Positions 1 to 11,368 of a stretch of 64,000 bases of DNA are shown here, piece after piece. This DNA comes from Arachis hypogaea. Taxonomy: Eukaryota; Streptophyta; Magnoliopsida; Fabales; Fabaceae. The notes beneath the pieces are model-generated. The model searched no databases. It was given only the letters and a program-made list of their open reading frames with translations, and was not told the origin of the DNA. The DNA is taken from contig NC_092045.1 of NCBI RefSeq assembly GCF_003086295.3, forward strand, positions 21,550,890-21,614,889, read 5' to 3'. The translations under genes and the position numbers were made by a program. How positions within the stretch are numbered: position 1 is the stretch's first letter; every line of letters begins with the position of its first letter.

Positions 1-313
1 GGGTTTATATAGGAGTGGAGAGGGGTATATGGTTCAGCCATTATGGGTGGGTTTGGGAGGGAAAGTGGTTTGAATTTGAATGGTGAGGTAGGTGGGGTTT
101 TATGAAGGATGGATGTGAGTGGTGAAGAGAATAGTGGGATTTGATAGGTGAGGGGTTTTGGGGAAGAGGTGTTGAGTTGATTGGTGAATAGGTGAAGAAG
201 AGAGAGAGTGGTGGGGTAGGTGGGGATCCTGTGGGATCCACAGATCCTGAGGTGTCAAGGAAAATTCATCCCTGCACCAAGTGGCGAGCAAAAATGCTCT
301 TTATGATAATTCT

Positions 314-481
314 GGCGTTAAACGCCGGGCTGGTGCCCATTTCTGGTGTTTAACGCCAGCTTCTTGCCCTTTCCTGGCGTTTAACGCCAGTCTGGTGCCC
401 CTTTCTGGCGTTAAACGCCCAGAATGGTGCCAGATTGGGCGTTAAATGCCCATTTGCTGCCTTTACTGGCGTTTAAACACC
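314..481. repeat. Six 31-bp-phased GGCGTTTAACGCC palindromes
   Basis: Copies of a 13-base near-palindrome (GGCGTTAAACGCC and variants) start at 314, 345, 376, 407, 438 and 468, a spacing of 31 bp (last step 30). The linkers vary but often contain a TGGTGCC-like stretch. The array lies in non-coding internal DNA of the gypsy element, downstream (minus strand) of the protease fragment. Related arrays with the same spacing occur at 3681, in the LTR at 5723, and in the solo LTR at 23289. Confidence 0.9.
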
Positions 482-677
482 AGCAAGGTTTTCCTTCAGG
501 GTGTGCTATTTTTCTTTCTATTTTTCATTCTGTTTTTGCTTTTTCAATTGATTTTGTGACTTTCCATGATCATCAACCTACAGAAAACATAAAATAACAA
601 AGGAAAATAGATAGATATAACATTGGGTTGCATCCCAACAAGCACTTCTTTAATGTCAGTAGCTTGACAGTGGGTTC

Positions 678-1226
678 TCATGGAGCCTCACAGATACTCA
701 GAGCAATGTTGGATCCTCCCAACACCAAACTTAGATTTTGAATGTGGGGGTTCAACACCAAACTTAGAAGTTGGTTGTGGCCTCCCAACACTAAACTTAG
801 AGTTTGACTGTGGGGGCTGTGTTTGACTCTGTTTTGAGAGAAGCTCTTCATGCTTCCTCTCCATGGTAACAGAGGGATATCCTTGAGCCTTAACACAAGG
901 GATTCTTCATTCACTTGAATGATCAATTCTCCTCTGTCAACATCAATCACAGCCTTTGCTGTGGCTAGGAATGGTCTGCCAAGGATGATGGATTCATCCA
1001 TGCACTTTCCAGTCTCTAGGACTATGAAATCAGCAGGGATGTACTGGTTTTTAACCTTTACCAGAACATCCTCTACAAGTCCATAAGCTTGTTTTCTTGA
1101 ATTATCTGCCATCTCTAGTGAGATTCTTGCAGCTTGTACCTCAAATATCCCTAGCTTCTCCATTACAGAGAGAGGCATGAGGTTTATACTTGACCCTAAG
1201 TCACACAGAGCCTTCTTAAAGGTCAT
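678..1226 (-). pseudogene. Retropepsin-like aspartic protease fragment (gypsy pro)
   Basis: The 182-codon frame begins MTFKKALCDLGSSINLMP. The DLGSSINLMP segment is the retropepsin active-site loop in the DLGAS form common in plant gypsy elements. A later ILGRPFLATAKAVID stretch matches the usual second conserved block. In the family this enzyme cuts the Gag-Pol polyprotein. The frame is separated from the gag frame by a stop and lacks the expected continuation into reverse transcriptase; it ends at 678 in repeat-rich DNA, so it is judged a broken or non-autonomous polyprotein piece. An antisense frame over 1312-1787 is a shadow. Confidence 0.75.
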
Positions 1227-1286
1227 GGTGCCTATGGTACAAGGTATTGAGAACTTCCCAGGGTCCTGTCTCTTTTGAGGTAATTT

Positions 1287-3033
1287 CTACCTAGTCAAGT
1301 CATCCAGTTCTTTGGTGAGCAAAGGGGGTTCATCCTCCCAAGTCTCATTACCAAATAACTTGTCATTTAGCTTCATGATTGCTCTAAGGTATTTAGCAAC
1401 TTGCTCTTCAGTGACATCTTCATCCTCTTCAGAGGAAGAATACTCATCAGAGCTCATGAATGGCAGAAGTAAATCCAATGGAATCTCTATGGTCTTATTA
1501 TGAGCCTCAGATTCCCATGGTTCCTCATTAGGGAACTCATTGGAGGCCAGTGGACGTCCATTGAGGTCTTCCTCAGTGGCGATCACTGCCTCTTCCTCCT
1601 CTCCAAGTTCGGCCATGTGGGTCATGTTAATGGCCTTACATTCTCCTTTTGGATTCTCTTCTGTATTGCTTGGAAGAGTACTAGAAGGGAGTTCAGTAAT
1701 TTTCTTGCTCAGCTGTCCCACTTGTGCCTCCAAATTCCTAATGGAGGACCTTGTTTCAGTCATGAAACTTTGAGTGGTTTTGATTAGATCAGAGACCATG
1801 GTTGTTAAGTCAGAGTGGCTCTGCTTAGAATTCTCTATCTGTTGCTGAGAAGATGATGGAAAAGGCTTGCCATTGCCAAACCTGTTTCTTCCACCATTAT
1901 TGTTGTTGAAACCTTGTTGAGGTCTCTGTTGATCCTTCCATGAGAGATTTGGAAGATTTCTCCATGAAGGATTATAGGTGTTTCCATAGGGTTCTCCCAT
2001 GTAATTCACCTCTTCCATTGAAGGGTTCTCAGGATCATAAGCTTCTTCTTCAGATAAAGCGTCCTTAGCACTGCCTGGTGCAGCTTGCATTCCAGACAGA
2101 CTTTGAGAAATCATATTGACTTTGCTGAGTCAATATTTTGTTCTGAGCCAGTATGGCATTCAGAGTATCAATCTCAAGAACTCCTTTCTTCTGATTCGTC
2201 CCATTGTTCACAGTATTCCTTTCAAAAGTGTACATGAATTGGTTATTTGCAACCATTTCAATGAGTTCTTGAGCTTCTACAGGCAACTTCTTTAGATGAA
2301 GAGATCCTCCAGCAGAGCTGTCCAATGACATCTTGGACAGTTCAGACAGACCATCATAGAAGATACCTATGATGCTCTATTTAGAAAGCATGTCAAAGGG
2401 ACACTTTCTGATCAATTGTTTGTATCTTTCCCAAGCTTCATAGAGGGATTCACCTTCCTTCTGTCTGAAGGTTTGGACTTCCACTCTAAGCTTACTCAAT
2501 TTTTGAGGTGGAAAGAACTTTGCCAAGAAGGCATTGACTAGCTTTTCCCAAGAGTTCAGGCTTTCTTTATGTTGTGAGTCCAACCATATCCTAGCTCTGT
2601 CTCTTACAGCAAAAGGGAATAGCATAAGTCTGTAGACCTCAGGGTCAACCCCATTAGTCTTGACAGTGTCACAGATTTGCAAGAATTCAGCTAAAAACTG
2701 ATGAGAATCTTCCAATGGAAGTCCATGGAACTTGCAATTCTGTTTCATTAGAGAAACTAATTGAGGCTTAAGCTCAAAGTTGTTTGCTCCAATGGCAGGG
2801 ATAGAGATGCTTCTCCCATAGAAGTCGGGAGTAGGTGTAGTAAAGTCACCCAGCACCTTCCTTGCATTGTTGGCATTGTTGTTGTTTTTGGCTGCCGTGT
2901 CTTCTTCTTTGAAGATTTCTGTTAGGTCCTCTACAGAGAGTTGTGCTTTAGCTTCTCTTAGCTTTCGCTTCAAGGTCCCTTCAGGTTCAGGGTTAGCCTC
3001 AACAAGAATGCTTTTGTCTTTGCTCCTGCTCAT
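1287..3033 (-). pseudogene. Gypsy gag, interrupted by stops and frameshifts
   Basis: Three minus-strand frames in series cover one Gag: 3033-2377, 2331-2065 and 2114-1287. The first starts MSRSKDKSILVEANPEPEG and holds the retrotransposon gag domain, including an ARIWLDSQ-type block and the conserved FFPPQKLSKLRVEV and LYEAWERYKQLIRKCP segments. The last is acidic and polar, contains an asparagine/glycine/arginine stretch, and ends next to the protease. Gag forms the particle that packages element RNA. A stop after the CPFDMLSK segment (about 2377) and frame changes near 2331 and 2110 break it. The start was chosen as the first Met before the basic N-terminus. Confidence 0.8.
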
Positions 3034-4533
3034 ATGAAAGAGAAGAGAACAAGAAAATATGGAATCCTCTATGTCACAGTATAGAGATTCCTTGAGGTGT
3101 CAGAGGAAAAGAAGAATAGAAGGAAGAGGTAGAAGAATTCAAACTTATCAAGAGGGATAGAGTTCGAATTGTGCATTAAGGAGGAGTGTTAGTCCATAAT
3201 TAGAAGGATGTGAGAAGATGGAAAGAAATTTTTGAAAATAAATTAAAAAGATTTTAAAAAAACTTTTTGAAAAATACTAATTGATTTTCGAAAACTAAGA
3301 GTGGCAAAGAAATCAAGTGATTTTTGAAAAAGATTTTGAAATTAGAAATTTAAAAAGATATGATTGAAAACTTATGGTTTTAAAAAGATATGATTGGGAA
3401 TATATGATTTGAAAAATAATTTAAAAAGATTTGATTTTGAAAATTAATGACTTGGCTAAAAAGAAAAGATATGATTCAAACATTAAACCTTTCTCAACAT
3501 AATTGAAATGTTGAATCGAATCATTAATTGTTAGCAAGTATTTTTGAAAAAGAAAGAAATTGATTTTGAAAATATATGATTGAAAAGATTTGATTTGAAA
3601 AAGATTTGATTTTGAAAAATTTTGAAAACTTGAAAAAAAAAATTGAGTTAAAAACAAAATCTTCCCTCTTGTGCCATCCTGGCGTTAAACGCCCAGAATG
3701 GTATACATTCTGGCATTTAACCCCAAAACTCACTCCTTTTGGGCGTTAAACGCCCAGCCAGGCACCCTGGCTAGCGTTTAAACGCCAGTTTTCCTTCCTC
3801 ACTGGGCGTTTTGAACGCCCAGCCTTTTTCTGTGTAATTCCTCTGCTGTATGTTCTGAATCTTCAATTCTCTGTATTATTGACTTGAAAAGACACAAATT
3901 AAAAAAATTTTAGATTTTTAATAATGAGGAATAATCACAATTCAACTAAAATCAAATAACAATGCATGCAAGACACCAAACTTAGAAGTTTGTATACTGT
4001 TGACACTAACAAAATGAGAATGCATATGAGAAACAACAAAACACTCAAGATAAGAGAATTTAAAGATCAGAACAAGGAAATCATCAAGAACAACTTGAAG
4101 ATCAATTAAGACACATGAATGAATTTGAAAAATGCAAGAAGAATAGAAACATGCAATTGACACCAAACTTAAAATGAGACACTAGACTCAACAAGAAACA
4201 TAAAAATATTTTTAGTTTTTATGATTTTGCAATTTTTTTGGTTTTTTTTTTTTTGAAAATTGAGTGAAAAAGAAAACAATGATATCAAAATTCTTAATGA
4301 GAATTCCAGGAATCATGCAATGTTAGTCTAAAGCTTCAGTCTAAAGAAATTAGACATGGCTAGCCAAGCTTCAGCAGGACATTACATTCAAGAGCTAAAT
4401 TGATGAGAATCAATAAGCTTTGGTGATGATAAAAACATCACCTTGAAACACTAGAATTCATTCTTAAAAATTCTGAAGAAAAATACCTAATCTAAGTAAC
4501 AAGATGAACCGTCAGTTGTCCAAACTCAAACAA
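3034..4533 (-). other. Gypsy leader between primer site and gag
   Basis: This 1.5 kb untranslated internal region is A/T-rich, with many oligo-A and TTGAAAA-type tracts at 3220-3650 and a second set of palindromes at 3681-3820. No credible coding frame is present. Confidence 0.7.
3681..3820. repeat. Five 31-bp-phased GGCGTTTAACGCC palindromes (leader)
   Basis: Palindrome cores start at about 3681, 3712, 3742, 3773 and 3805, spacings of 31, 30, 31 and 32 bp. Some copies are degenerate (for example GGCATTTAACCCC). This is the second array within the same gypsy element. Confidence 0.85.
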
Positions 4534-4551
4534 TCCCCGGCAATGGCGCCA
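4534..4551 (-). other. Primer-binding site of the gypsy element
   Basis: On the minus strand TGGCGCCATTGCCGGGGA follows the LTR end (CACCA) after a short spacer. The TGGCGCC...GCCGGGGA form is the tRNA-primer site usual in Athila-like gypsy elements; from memory the tRNA is tRNA-Asp. Confidence 0.75.
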
Positions 4552-4557
4552 AAAACT

Positions 4558-6201
4558 TGGTGCACGAAATTGTGATCATCAATGGCGCAATCAACATGGT
4601 ACGCTCAATTGCAATCTCAACTCTTTATCACAACTTCGCACAACTAACCAGCAAGTGCACTGGGTCGTCCAAGTAATAAACCTTACACGAGTAAGGGTCG
4701 ATCCCACGGAGATTGTTGGTATGAAGCAAGCTATGGTCACCTTGTAAATCTCAGTCAGGCAGATTCAAATGGTTATGGATGATATATGAATAAAACATAA
4801 AATAAGGATAGAGATACTTATGTAATTCATTGGTGAGAACTTCAGATAAGCGTATGGAGATGCTTTGTCCCTTCCGTCTCTCTGCTTTCCTACTGTCTTC
4901 ATCCAATCCTTCGTACTCCTTTCCATGGCAAGCTGTATGTTGGGCATCACTGTTGTCAGTGGCTACAGTCTCGTCCTCTCAGTGAAAATGTTCAACGCGC
5001 TCTGTCACAGCACGGCTAATCATCTGTCGGTTCTCAATCAGGTTGGAATAGAATCCAGTGATTCTTTTGCGTCTGTCACTAACGCCCAGCCTTCAGGAGT
5101 TTGAAGCTCATCACAGTCATTCAATCCTTGAATCCTACTCAGACCACAGACAAGGTTTAGACCTTCCGGATTCTCTTGAATGCCGCCATCAATTCTAGCT
5201 TATACCACGAAGATTCTGATTAAGGAATCCAAGAGATAAACATTCAAGCCTTGTTTGCTTGTAGAACGGGATTGGTTGTCAGGCACGCGTTCATAAGTGA
5301 GAATGATGATGAGCGTCACATAATCATCACATTCATCATGTTCTTGGGTACGAATGAATATCTTAGAACAAAAATAAGCTGAATTGAATAGAAGAACAAT
5401 AGTAATTGCATTAATACTCGAGGTACAGCAGAGCTCCACACCTTAATCTATGGTGTGTAGAAACTCCACCATTGAAAATATATAAGAACAAGGTCTAGGC
5501 ATGACCGTGAGGCCAGCTCCCAAAACGTGATCAGAAGATTCAAAGATCTCAAGATGATCAAAGATCCAAAGATGATAATACATTAGCAAAAGGTCCTATT
5601 TGTAGAGAACTAGTAGCCTAGGGTTTACAGAAATGGGTAAATGACATAAAAATCCACTTCCGGGCCCATTTGGTGTGTGCTTGGACTGAGCATTGAAGCT
5701 TTCATGTGTAGAGACTTTTCTTGGAGTTAAACGCCAGCTTTTGTGCCAGTTTGGGTGTTTAACTCCCATTCTTGTACCAGTTCCGGCGTTTAACGCCGGG
5801 CAGTTTTGAGCTGATTTGAAACGCTGGTTTGGGCCATCAAATCTTGGGCAAAGTATAGACTATTATACATTTCTCGAAAGCCCAGGATGTCTACTTTCCA
5901 ACGCAGTTGAGAGCGCGCCAATTGGGCTTTTGTAGCTCCAGAAAATTTACTTCGAGTGTAGGGAGGTCAGAATCCAACAGCATCTGCAGTCCTTTTCAGC
6001 CTCTGAATCAGATTTTTGCTCAGGTCCCTCAATTTCAGCCAGAAAATACCTCAAATCACAGAAAAACACACAAACTCATAGTAAATTCTAGAAAAGTGAA
6101 TTTTAACTAAAAGCTAATAAAAACATAATAAAAACTAACTAAAACATACTAAAAACATACTAAAAACAATGCCAAAAAGCGTATAAATTATCTGCTCATC
6201 A
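4558..6201 (-). repeat. 5' LTR of the gypsy element (1,644 bp)
   Basis: On the minus strand the LTR opens TGATGAGCAGATAATTTATACGC at 6201 and closes AATTTCGTGCACCA at 4558. It is clearly homologous to the solo LTR at 22914-24759. It contains a three-copy set of the 31-bp-phased palindrome (5723, 5754, 5785). Short frames inside it, such as 5907-6110, recur in the second LTR only because the LTRs are related. Confidence 0.9.
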
Positions 6202-6588
6202 CTTACCATAATTACCTTGTTCTGATTTGTTGATTGGAAAATTTTTTAACAAGAGTAAAACAGCAATTTACTTTGATTGTTTTGTGTGTTTGAGCAGAAA
6301 AATCATTTTTATGATAACAAAAGAGTTTTGTTTGTCATCCAATTCTGCTCATAAATCAAGCATTCAACATTTCAAAAATTAATATGTTGAATAATACAGT
6401 TGCCTAAGCTTGATTTCTAAAGTTACAGGTATAAATCTTTCCTTGGTGAAATAGCATATGTTTAAGGGGGAGTCATGTGACAATTGAAAAGGGGGAGAAA
6501 TTGAAATATTCAAAGGGAGTACTCTTTACTCTAATCTTAAATTTCTTTCCATTTCAATTTTATTAATGTTTGTCATCAAGGGGGAGAT
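6202..6588 (+). mobile_element. 3' internal remnant and polypurine tract of a Ty1-copia (SIRE-like) element
   Basis: This stretch has repeated purine runs (AAGGGGGAGTCATG, AAAAGGGGGAGAAATTG) and ends with ATCAAGGGGGAGAT directly before an LTR start. That is the usual polypurine tract of SIRE-type copia elements. No coding frame survives. The gypsy element cuts it off on the left at 6201. Confidence 0.7.
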
Positions 6589-8407
6589 TGATGAGTTTGG
6601 AAACTCCAATTTAAATTGATGATGATCAAACATTATTAAAATAATTAAATTACAAAATTATTGATTTGATCTCTAATTCATATTTGCTAATTAATAATTT
6701 TGTTACTTGCAAATTTTATTATTGGGCCGAAAGAAAGAAAAATTAGAAAGCCCAATCGTGCTAACAAATACATTCAGCTTGTACAACAATGTTATATTAA
6801 GAGGCTGAATTATGGTTATGGTTATTAGGCCAGGAAAATATACTTGAAGCCCAACAAGGAGGCTGGTCCGAAACTAAAGGAGTTGGGGCATAATGCATTT
6901 CTTTAACTTGATAAAACCCATTCTTTTACATATGCTGCAAGCTTCCAATGGAATCCATTTCTAGTGAAATTCAAATTTTATTAAAGTGAAGTTAATACAT
7001 ACATTGGAAATATGAGAGAGAGTTGGTCTTTGATTTGATGGACATCATTAAGCTACACGTTGCTCAGCAAAGGGAGTGGAAAATCAATTCATCTTTATTC
7101 TCTTTCTTTGCTTCATTAATTATTGTTCACAATTTCTCTTTCCTCTCTCTCATCTCTTTCTTCTCTATTTGTTCATTACCTAGCAAACCATAGAAGCCAT
7201 GACTAGATACCGAAGAGAGGAAGAAGCACGCCTAAAGACCATCACAATGATGGCAAGAAAAAGCAAACAAAAAGTATGCTGTGGCTAAGATTCTCATTCA
7301 CTTATGGTAAGATTTTGTGATGAGATCTTGGCTTCTCTATACCAAAATTGGTTGAAGAAGATTTCGGCCAGCAAGGAGAAGATCTTTGGAGGGATGGCTT
7401 GACTCTGATCTTGCTCAACCACCACAGGAGGTAGCTATCATCATCATCATCATGAAGTATCAAGGGCCAGGAGTTCATCTTGGAGAGCAAGAAAAGATGA
7501 AGGGCTCGGATTGATGAAGATTGGTGACCAAGGAAAGACTAGAGGTAATTGCATGTTGGGTTTTGCATGGGTTATCTCTTCTCTCTCTCTGGCTGAACCG
7601 GTTCTGTCTTGAAGAAGAAGAAGTTTAGCTTGGTTTGTTTGGTTTCAACCTTGAAGGATTCTCCCTATAAGTAAGGGTGAACAGTCAGGGTTTGATTCAA
7701 GGAGAAAGTGTGAGAGTGCAAGGCACAGAGTTCTTAGAGCTACCTGAGCTAACAGATTTTCTTCTCCTTCAATGTATTCTGTTTTGTATTTGTCCATTTA
7801 ATTTTGTCTGTCTTGAGTCTTATGGAAAAAAGGCAAACAGTGAAGTTTGTATGAAAAAGTCATAGAGTGGAAAAAGGCAGATAGTGCAAAATTAAAAGAA
7901 AAAGCCATAGATGTCCTTAGAGTTCCTTTGTACATCTGTGTTGTGTTTCATGATTCTGTGGAAATTCCCTTGTAAGTTGGGTTAGCACTTTACAGTTGAA
8001 AGCTTGGCAGTGACCAAGTCAAGTTCATGATTGGGTTTAGAATTCTGGACTTGTCCCAGATAGAAAAGGTAGTTCCTAGGGAGAATTGGTGGATGTAATA
8101 AAAAATAATTATAGTGAAATTCCATCATTATTGTGATGGAGACTGGATGTAGGCTGCACTGCACTTAGCAGCTGAACCAGGATATATCTGGGTGTTATTT
8201 TCCTTCTCTTCTACTCCATTTTCTGTTTCTGCTGCACAGGAGATAAAATCGAAAAATATCTCGTGCCAAGTGATGAGACAAAAAGAAAAGTCTCATGGCT
8301 AGGAACGAGACAAAAATCTCCCGAAGTTGTTTCAAGAACAAGCAAGTGTTCTGAAGTGAAAAGGGGCTAAGATTCAACCCCCCTTCTCTTGGCCACTGAA
8401 ACCATCA
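6589..8407 (+). repeat. Ty1-copia (SIRE-like) LTR, 1,819 bp
   Basis: The LTR starts TGATGAGTTTGGAAAC right after the polypurine tract and ends GGCCACTGAAACCATCA, giving TGATG/CATCA inverted termini. The stretch with CTAAGATTCAACCCCCCTTC near its right end is, from memory, common in legume copia LTRs. The right flank is AATCC. The element inserted into the LTR fragment to its right. Small frames inside (7302-7490, 7677-7865, 8195-8377) show no protein family. Confidence 0.75.
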
Positions 8408-9480
8408 AATCCTAGTCCATAAGTCCTAACTCTCCACTAATTCAATTAGTAAGAACTAGAGTTAATGGATTCAAATCATCAATTACTTGGACATTAGTAA
8501 CTCAAGAGTTCCTAAGTTACCTTTCTAAGCCAAGAGCACTAAAATCTACTCTAACATCTTTCAAAGCATGTTATCAAACACTTGGAAGGCACAAAAGACA
8601 AACATTATTAATTGCAAGAATTAAAGGAGTCTACAACTACAAAAATAAGAGATTAACAATAGAAAGGCAAAACAATTATGAAACAACAAAGAACTTTACA
8701 AGAGAAGAAGAATTCTACAACTACAAGAGAACAATTAAGGAAGAAAAAAGAAAATTAAGAGAGAAGAAGAGGAAGTAGATCTAGATCTAAACCTAATCCT
8801 AATTCTAGAGAGAAGAGAGAGCTTCTCTCTCTAGAAACTAACTAAAAGCTTGATAAAACTAAACTAAAACTAACTAAGTGTCTAAGTGATGTGATTCCCC
8901 TTCAATCATTGGCTTAAATAGCATCAGAAATGAGTTGGATTGGGCCCAAAATGCTCCTAAAATTGCTGGCCACGAGTTGCATTAAGTGAATCACGTGCAG
9001 CCATCGATGCGTATGCATACAGTGCGCGTATGTGTCCTTATACGCGCGAAAACTATAGCAAATTTTATATCATTTTGAAGCCCCAGATGTTAGCTTTCCA
9101 ACGCAACTAAAACCGCCTCATTTGAATCTCTGTAACTCAAGTTATGATCGATTAAGTGAAAAGAGGTCGGGTTTGACAGCTTTGCGATTCCTTCATTTCT
9201 TCATGAGTTCTCCATTTCTACATGCTTTTTCTTTATTCCCTTGATCCAATCTTTACCTCCTAAACCTGAAATCACTTAGCAAACATATCAAGGCATCTAA
9301 TGGAATCAAGGTGAATTAAATTTAGCTATTTTAAGTTCTAAAAAGCATGTTTTCACTCTTAAGCACGATTAAATAAAGGAGAATTTATAAAACCATGCTA
9401 TTTCATTGGATAAGTGTGAGAAAAGGTTGACAAAATACTCTAAATTCAACACAAGATAAACCCTAAAAATGGGTTTTTCA
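8408..9480 (-). repeat. LTR fragment of a third retrotransposon
   Basis: On the minus strand this begins TGAAAAACCCATTTTTAGGGTT, close to a legume LTR start I know as TGATAAACCCCATTT. It runs to the copia LTR, which truncates it. It contains CTCTCT tracts, a polyadenylation-like region and no open frame. The family is not assigned with confidence. Confidence 0.55.
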
Positions 9481-10081
9481 ATAATACATAAAATTATATA
9501 AATTTTTTATTTAACAAAATTTAAATGAAATAATATTTAATTGAGTTAGAAATTATATTATTTCTTAATATAAAATTATAGGAAGGGAGTAATTGTTACA
9601 GGAAGGGAATAATAAAAAAAGATTCATGAATATAATTTCTTAATGAAACAAATTTTAAAAATAAGGTATGCTCCGTCATAATATATTATATTTTATTATG
9701 TAAAAATTTTCAATCAATTCAAAAGGTACAAAGTTAACATTCACAACAGAATTCCAAAATAAAGTCAAACTCTTTTTCATGGGTAATAACTAATTTCTTA
9801 TGGGTTAGACCCTATAAACTCTTGGGGTGTATATTTAGTTAGAAGATAAAAAGAGAAGCAAATTTTACTTAAATAAATTTCACAAAAATTATATGAATCT
9901 ATAATACTTGAGACTTGAAAGGAATAGCAACAACCATTACTTGAATTCATATCTGTCCATTATATGTTCATAATAAAAAAGACAACAAATGATGCAAAAT
10001 AATATATAAAATTAAAAAATTAGACCTCAAAGAATTAAACAACACATGCATTATAGATTAATCTAATAAAGTACTTACCAA

Positions 10082-10671
10082 CTAAATAACCATTTTTTTA
10101 GACTCTGTGTGAATTTTTTTTAACGGAACAAAATTGAATCTATTCAATGGAACTGAAGAATCTTGTACCGGATGCACAATCGTGTCCTTCTTGAAGTGGA
10201 TTCTAAATTCGTGTCTAGTAGATTTGAACTTGATGGTATTCAAAACAACTCCAAAATTAGTGACCACGTACACGTTGTCCTCATCAAGTAGGCCCTTGAA
10301 GATAGGAATAAATATGTCTTTAATAGTGCATTGAATTGTATTTCCCTGAATGCATTAATTTTATAGAGTCATAAATAAATGAGGTTTATTGTTCAGTCAT
10401 TACCAAAATAAATCTCAACTGTAAAGAGAAGATTTTACCTCTTCATCAAGGACAACCATCTCAATAGGTGCCTTCATCCCAGATTTTGCAAAGTGAGAAA
10501 CGGTCCAAAGTCTAATGACACGTACTTTGAGCTTCCACACCTTATGCACTGGACCAACATTGATACACTTGATGAGATCATACCTAAAAATCAAGGACCT
10601 CATATTTAGTGAAAGATAAAAAAAATATTGTGAAACAATCCACATAGCACATGAACTCACCTAGCTGTCAT
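10082..10671 (-). pseudogene. RPA1-like single-strand DNA-binding protein, 5' three exons
   Basis: Three minus-strand exons fit GT-AG rules: 10671-10661 (M-T-A-R), 10583-10439 and 10345-about 10084. Exon 2 contains KVWKLKVRVIRLWTV and ends in a VLDEE stretch; exon 3 contains VYVVTNFGVVLNT and FNFVPLKKI. These match the first OB-fold (DNA-binding domain A) of plant RPA1-like proteins. In that family the protein coats single-stranded DNA, and Helitrons often carry such genes. The reading frame reaches a TAG at 10084-10082 just before a GTAAGT donor; the parallel gene at 14861 reads on in another frame there, so a frameshift is likely. Downstream exons are absent. Confidence 0.75.
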
Positions 10672-11238
10672 TGCTACCTGCCACTACAAAATTACTCAAA
10701 TATTATGAATTTCAATATAGATAAAGAGTAAGTATGGTGATCACCTATGCTATACTTATAGAGAGTCACAGCACTATTCAGCCCCAGTATTGATAAGGAT
10801 TACAAGAATTTTTACGTTTCTATCAAAATCCAACTAAGAAAAAAATGGAAAATTTTTTGACTATTCAGGATTAAAGAATCTGAATCATATCAATAAAATA
10901 ATTATCAAAATTAGGATAGAAATTAACGGCCAACATTTATTGTGTTCCATTTACATCGCAAACTGGAGTTTAATTTTAAAAAATCAAAATAAGAAGCAAT
11001 ATATGCTAAAGAGGAAATCACCATATTTACATACACTAATTAGGTACTGTAAATCACAAGAAGTTTTGAAAAGGCATGAAATTATTTTATTTTTGTATAT
11101 TCTCAAATCATTCTATATCATAAATACGGGCATTTCAAGAGGTACAGAATAAAAAGGGTATGAGAATAAAATATGATATATAGCACCAATGTTTTGTTTC
11201 TTAATCTGATATAATTCCCAAAAGTTTTCTAAAAGTAC

Positions 11239-11368
11239 CTTTAATATGACCAAAGATTGTATTGATCGCAGCAAGCCATTTATCTCTTTCATCCTGCATC
11301 CGTTCTATAAGCATTCTCCTTTTATGATCCTCAGTCAATTGCTTCATGCGCTTAACCTTCAGCCTCTG
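11239..11368 (-). pseudogene. Captured coding exon, charged helix, unidentified
   Basis: A minus-strand stretch bounded by an AG acceptor (at 11369-11370) and a GT donor (below 11239) stays open for about 43 codons. It reads as a charged helix with the segments KRMKQLTEDHKRRMLIERM and DERDKWLAAINTIFGHIK. The family is not recognised. Upstream (11400-11560) lie a GC-richer TAGGGTT-containing 5'-UTR-like stretch and a CTCTC run. This looks like a host gene's 5' exon taken up by the Helitron. The call rests on splice signals and codon sense only. Confidence 0.4.

Larger units (their letters stand above)
1..6201 (-). mobile_element. Ty3-gypsy LTR retrotransposon, left end outside window
   Basis: Read on the minus strand the order is 5' LTR (6201-4558), primer-binding site (4551-4534), a 1.5 kb leader, gag (3033-1287), a protease fragment (1226-678) and a non-coding internal stretch down to base 1. 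No reverse transcriptase or integrase is visible before the window ends, so this is either a non-autonomous gag-pro element or one whose pol lies further left. The primer site resembles that of Athila-type gypsy elements. The right flank is CTTAC (6202-6206); the matching left target duplication is not in the window. The element sits in the internal region of a copia element. Bases 1-300 are G-rich with no coding sense and belong to this internal region. Confidence 0.85.

Noticed and set aside
1312..1787. Plus-strand frames over the gag region
   Set aside because: Antisense shadows of the minus-strand gag, with no family features.
5907..6110. Short frame that recurs at 23207-23004 in the opposite orientation
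   Set aside because: Shared only because both lie in related LTRs; the sequence differs by substitutions without protein-like constraint and overlaps the LTR start.
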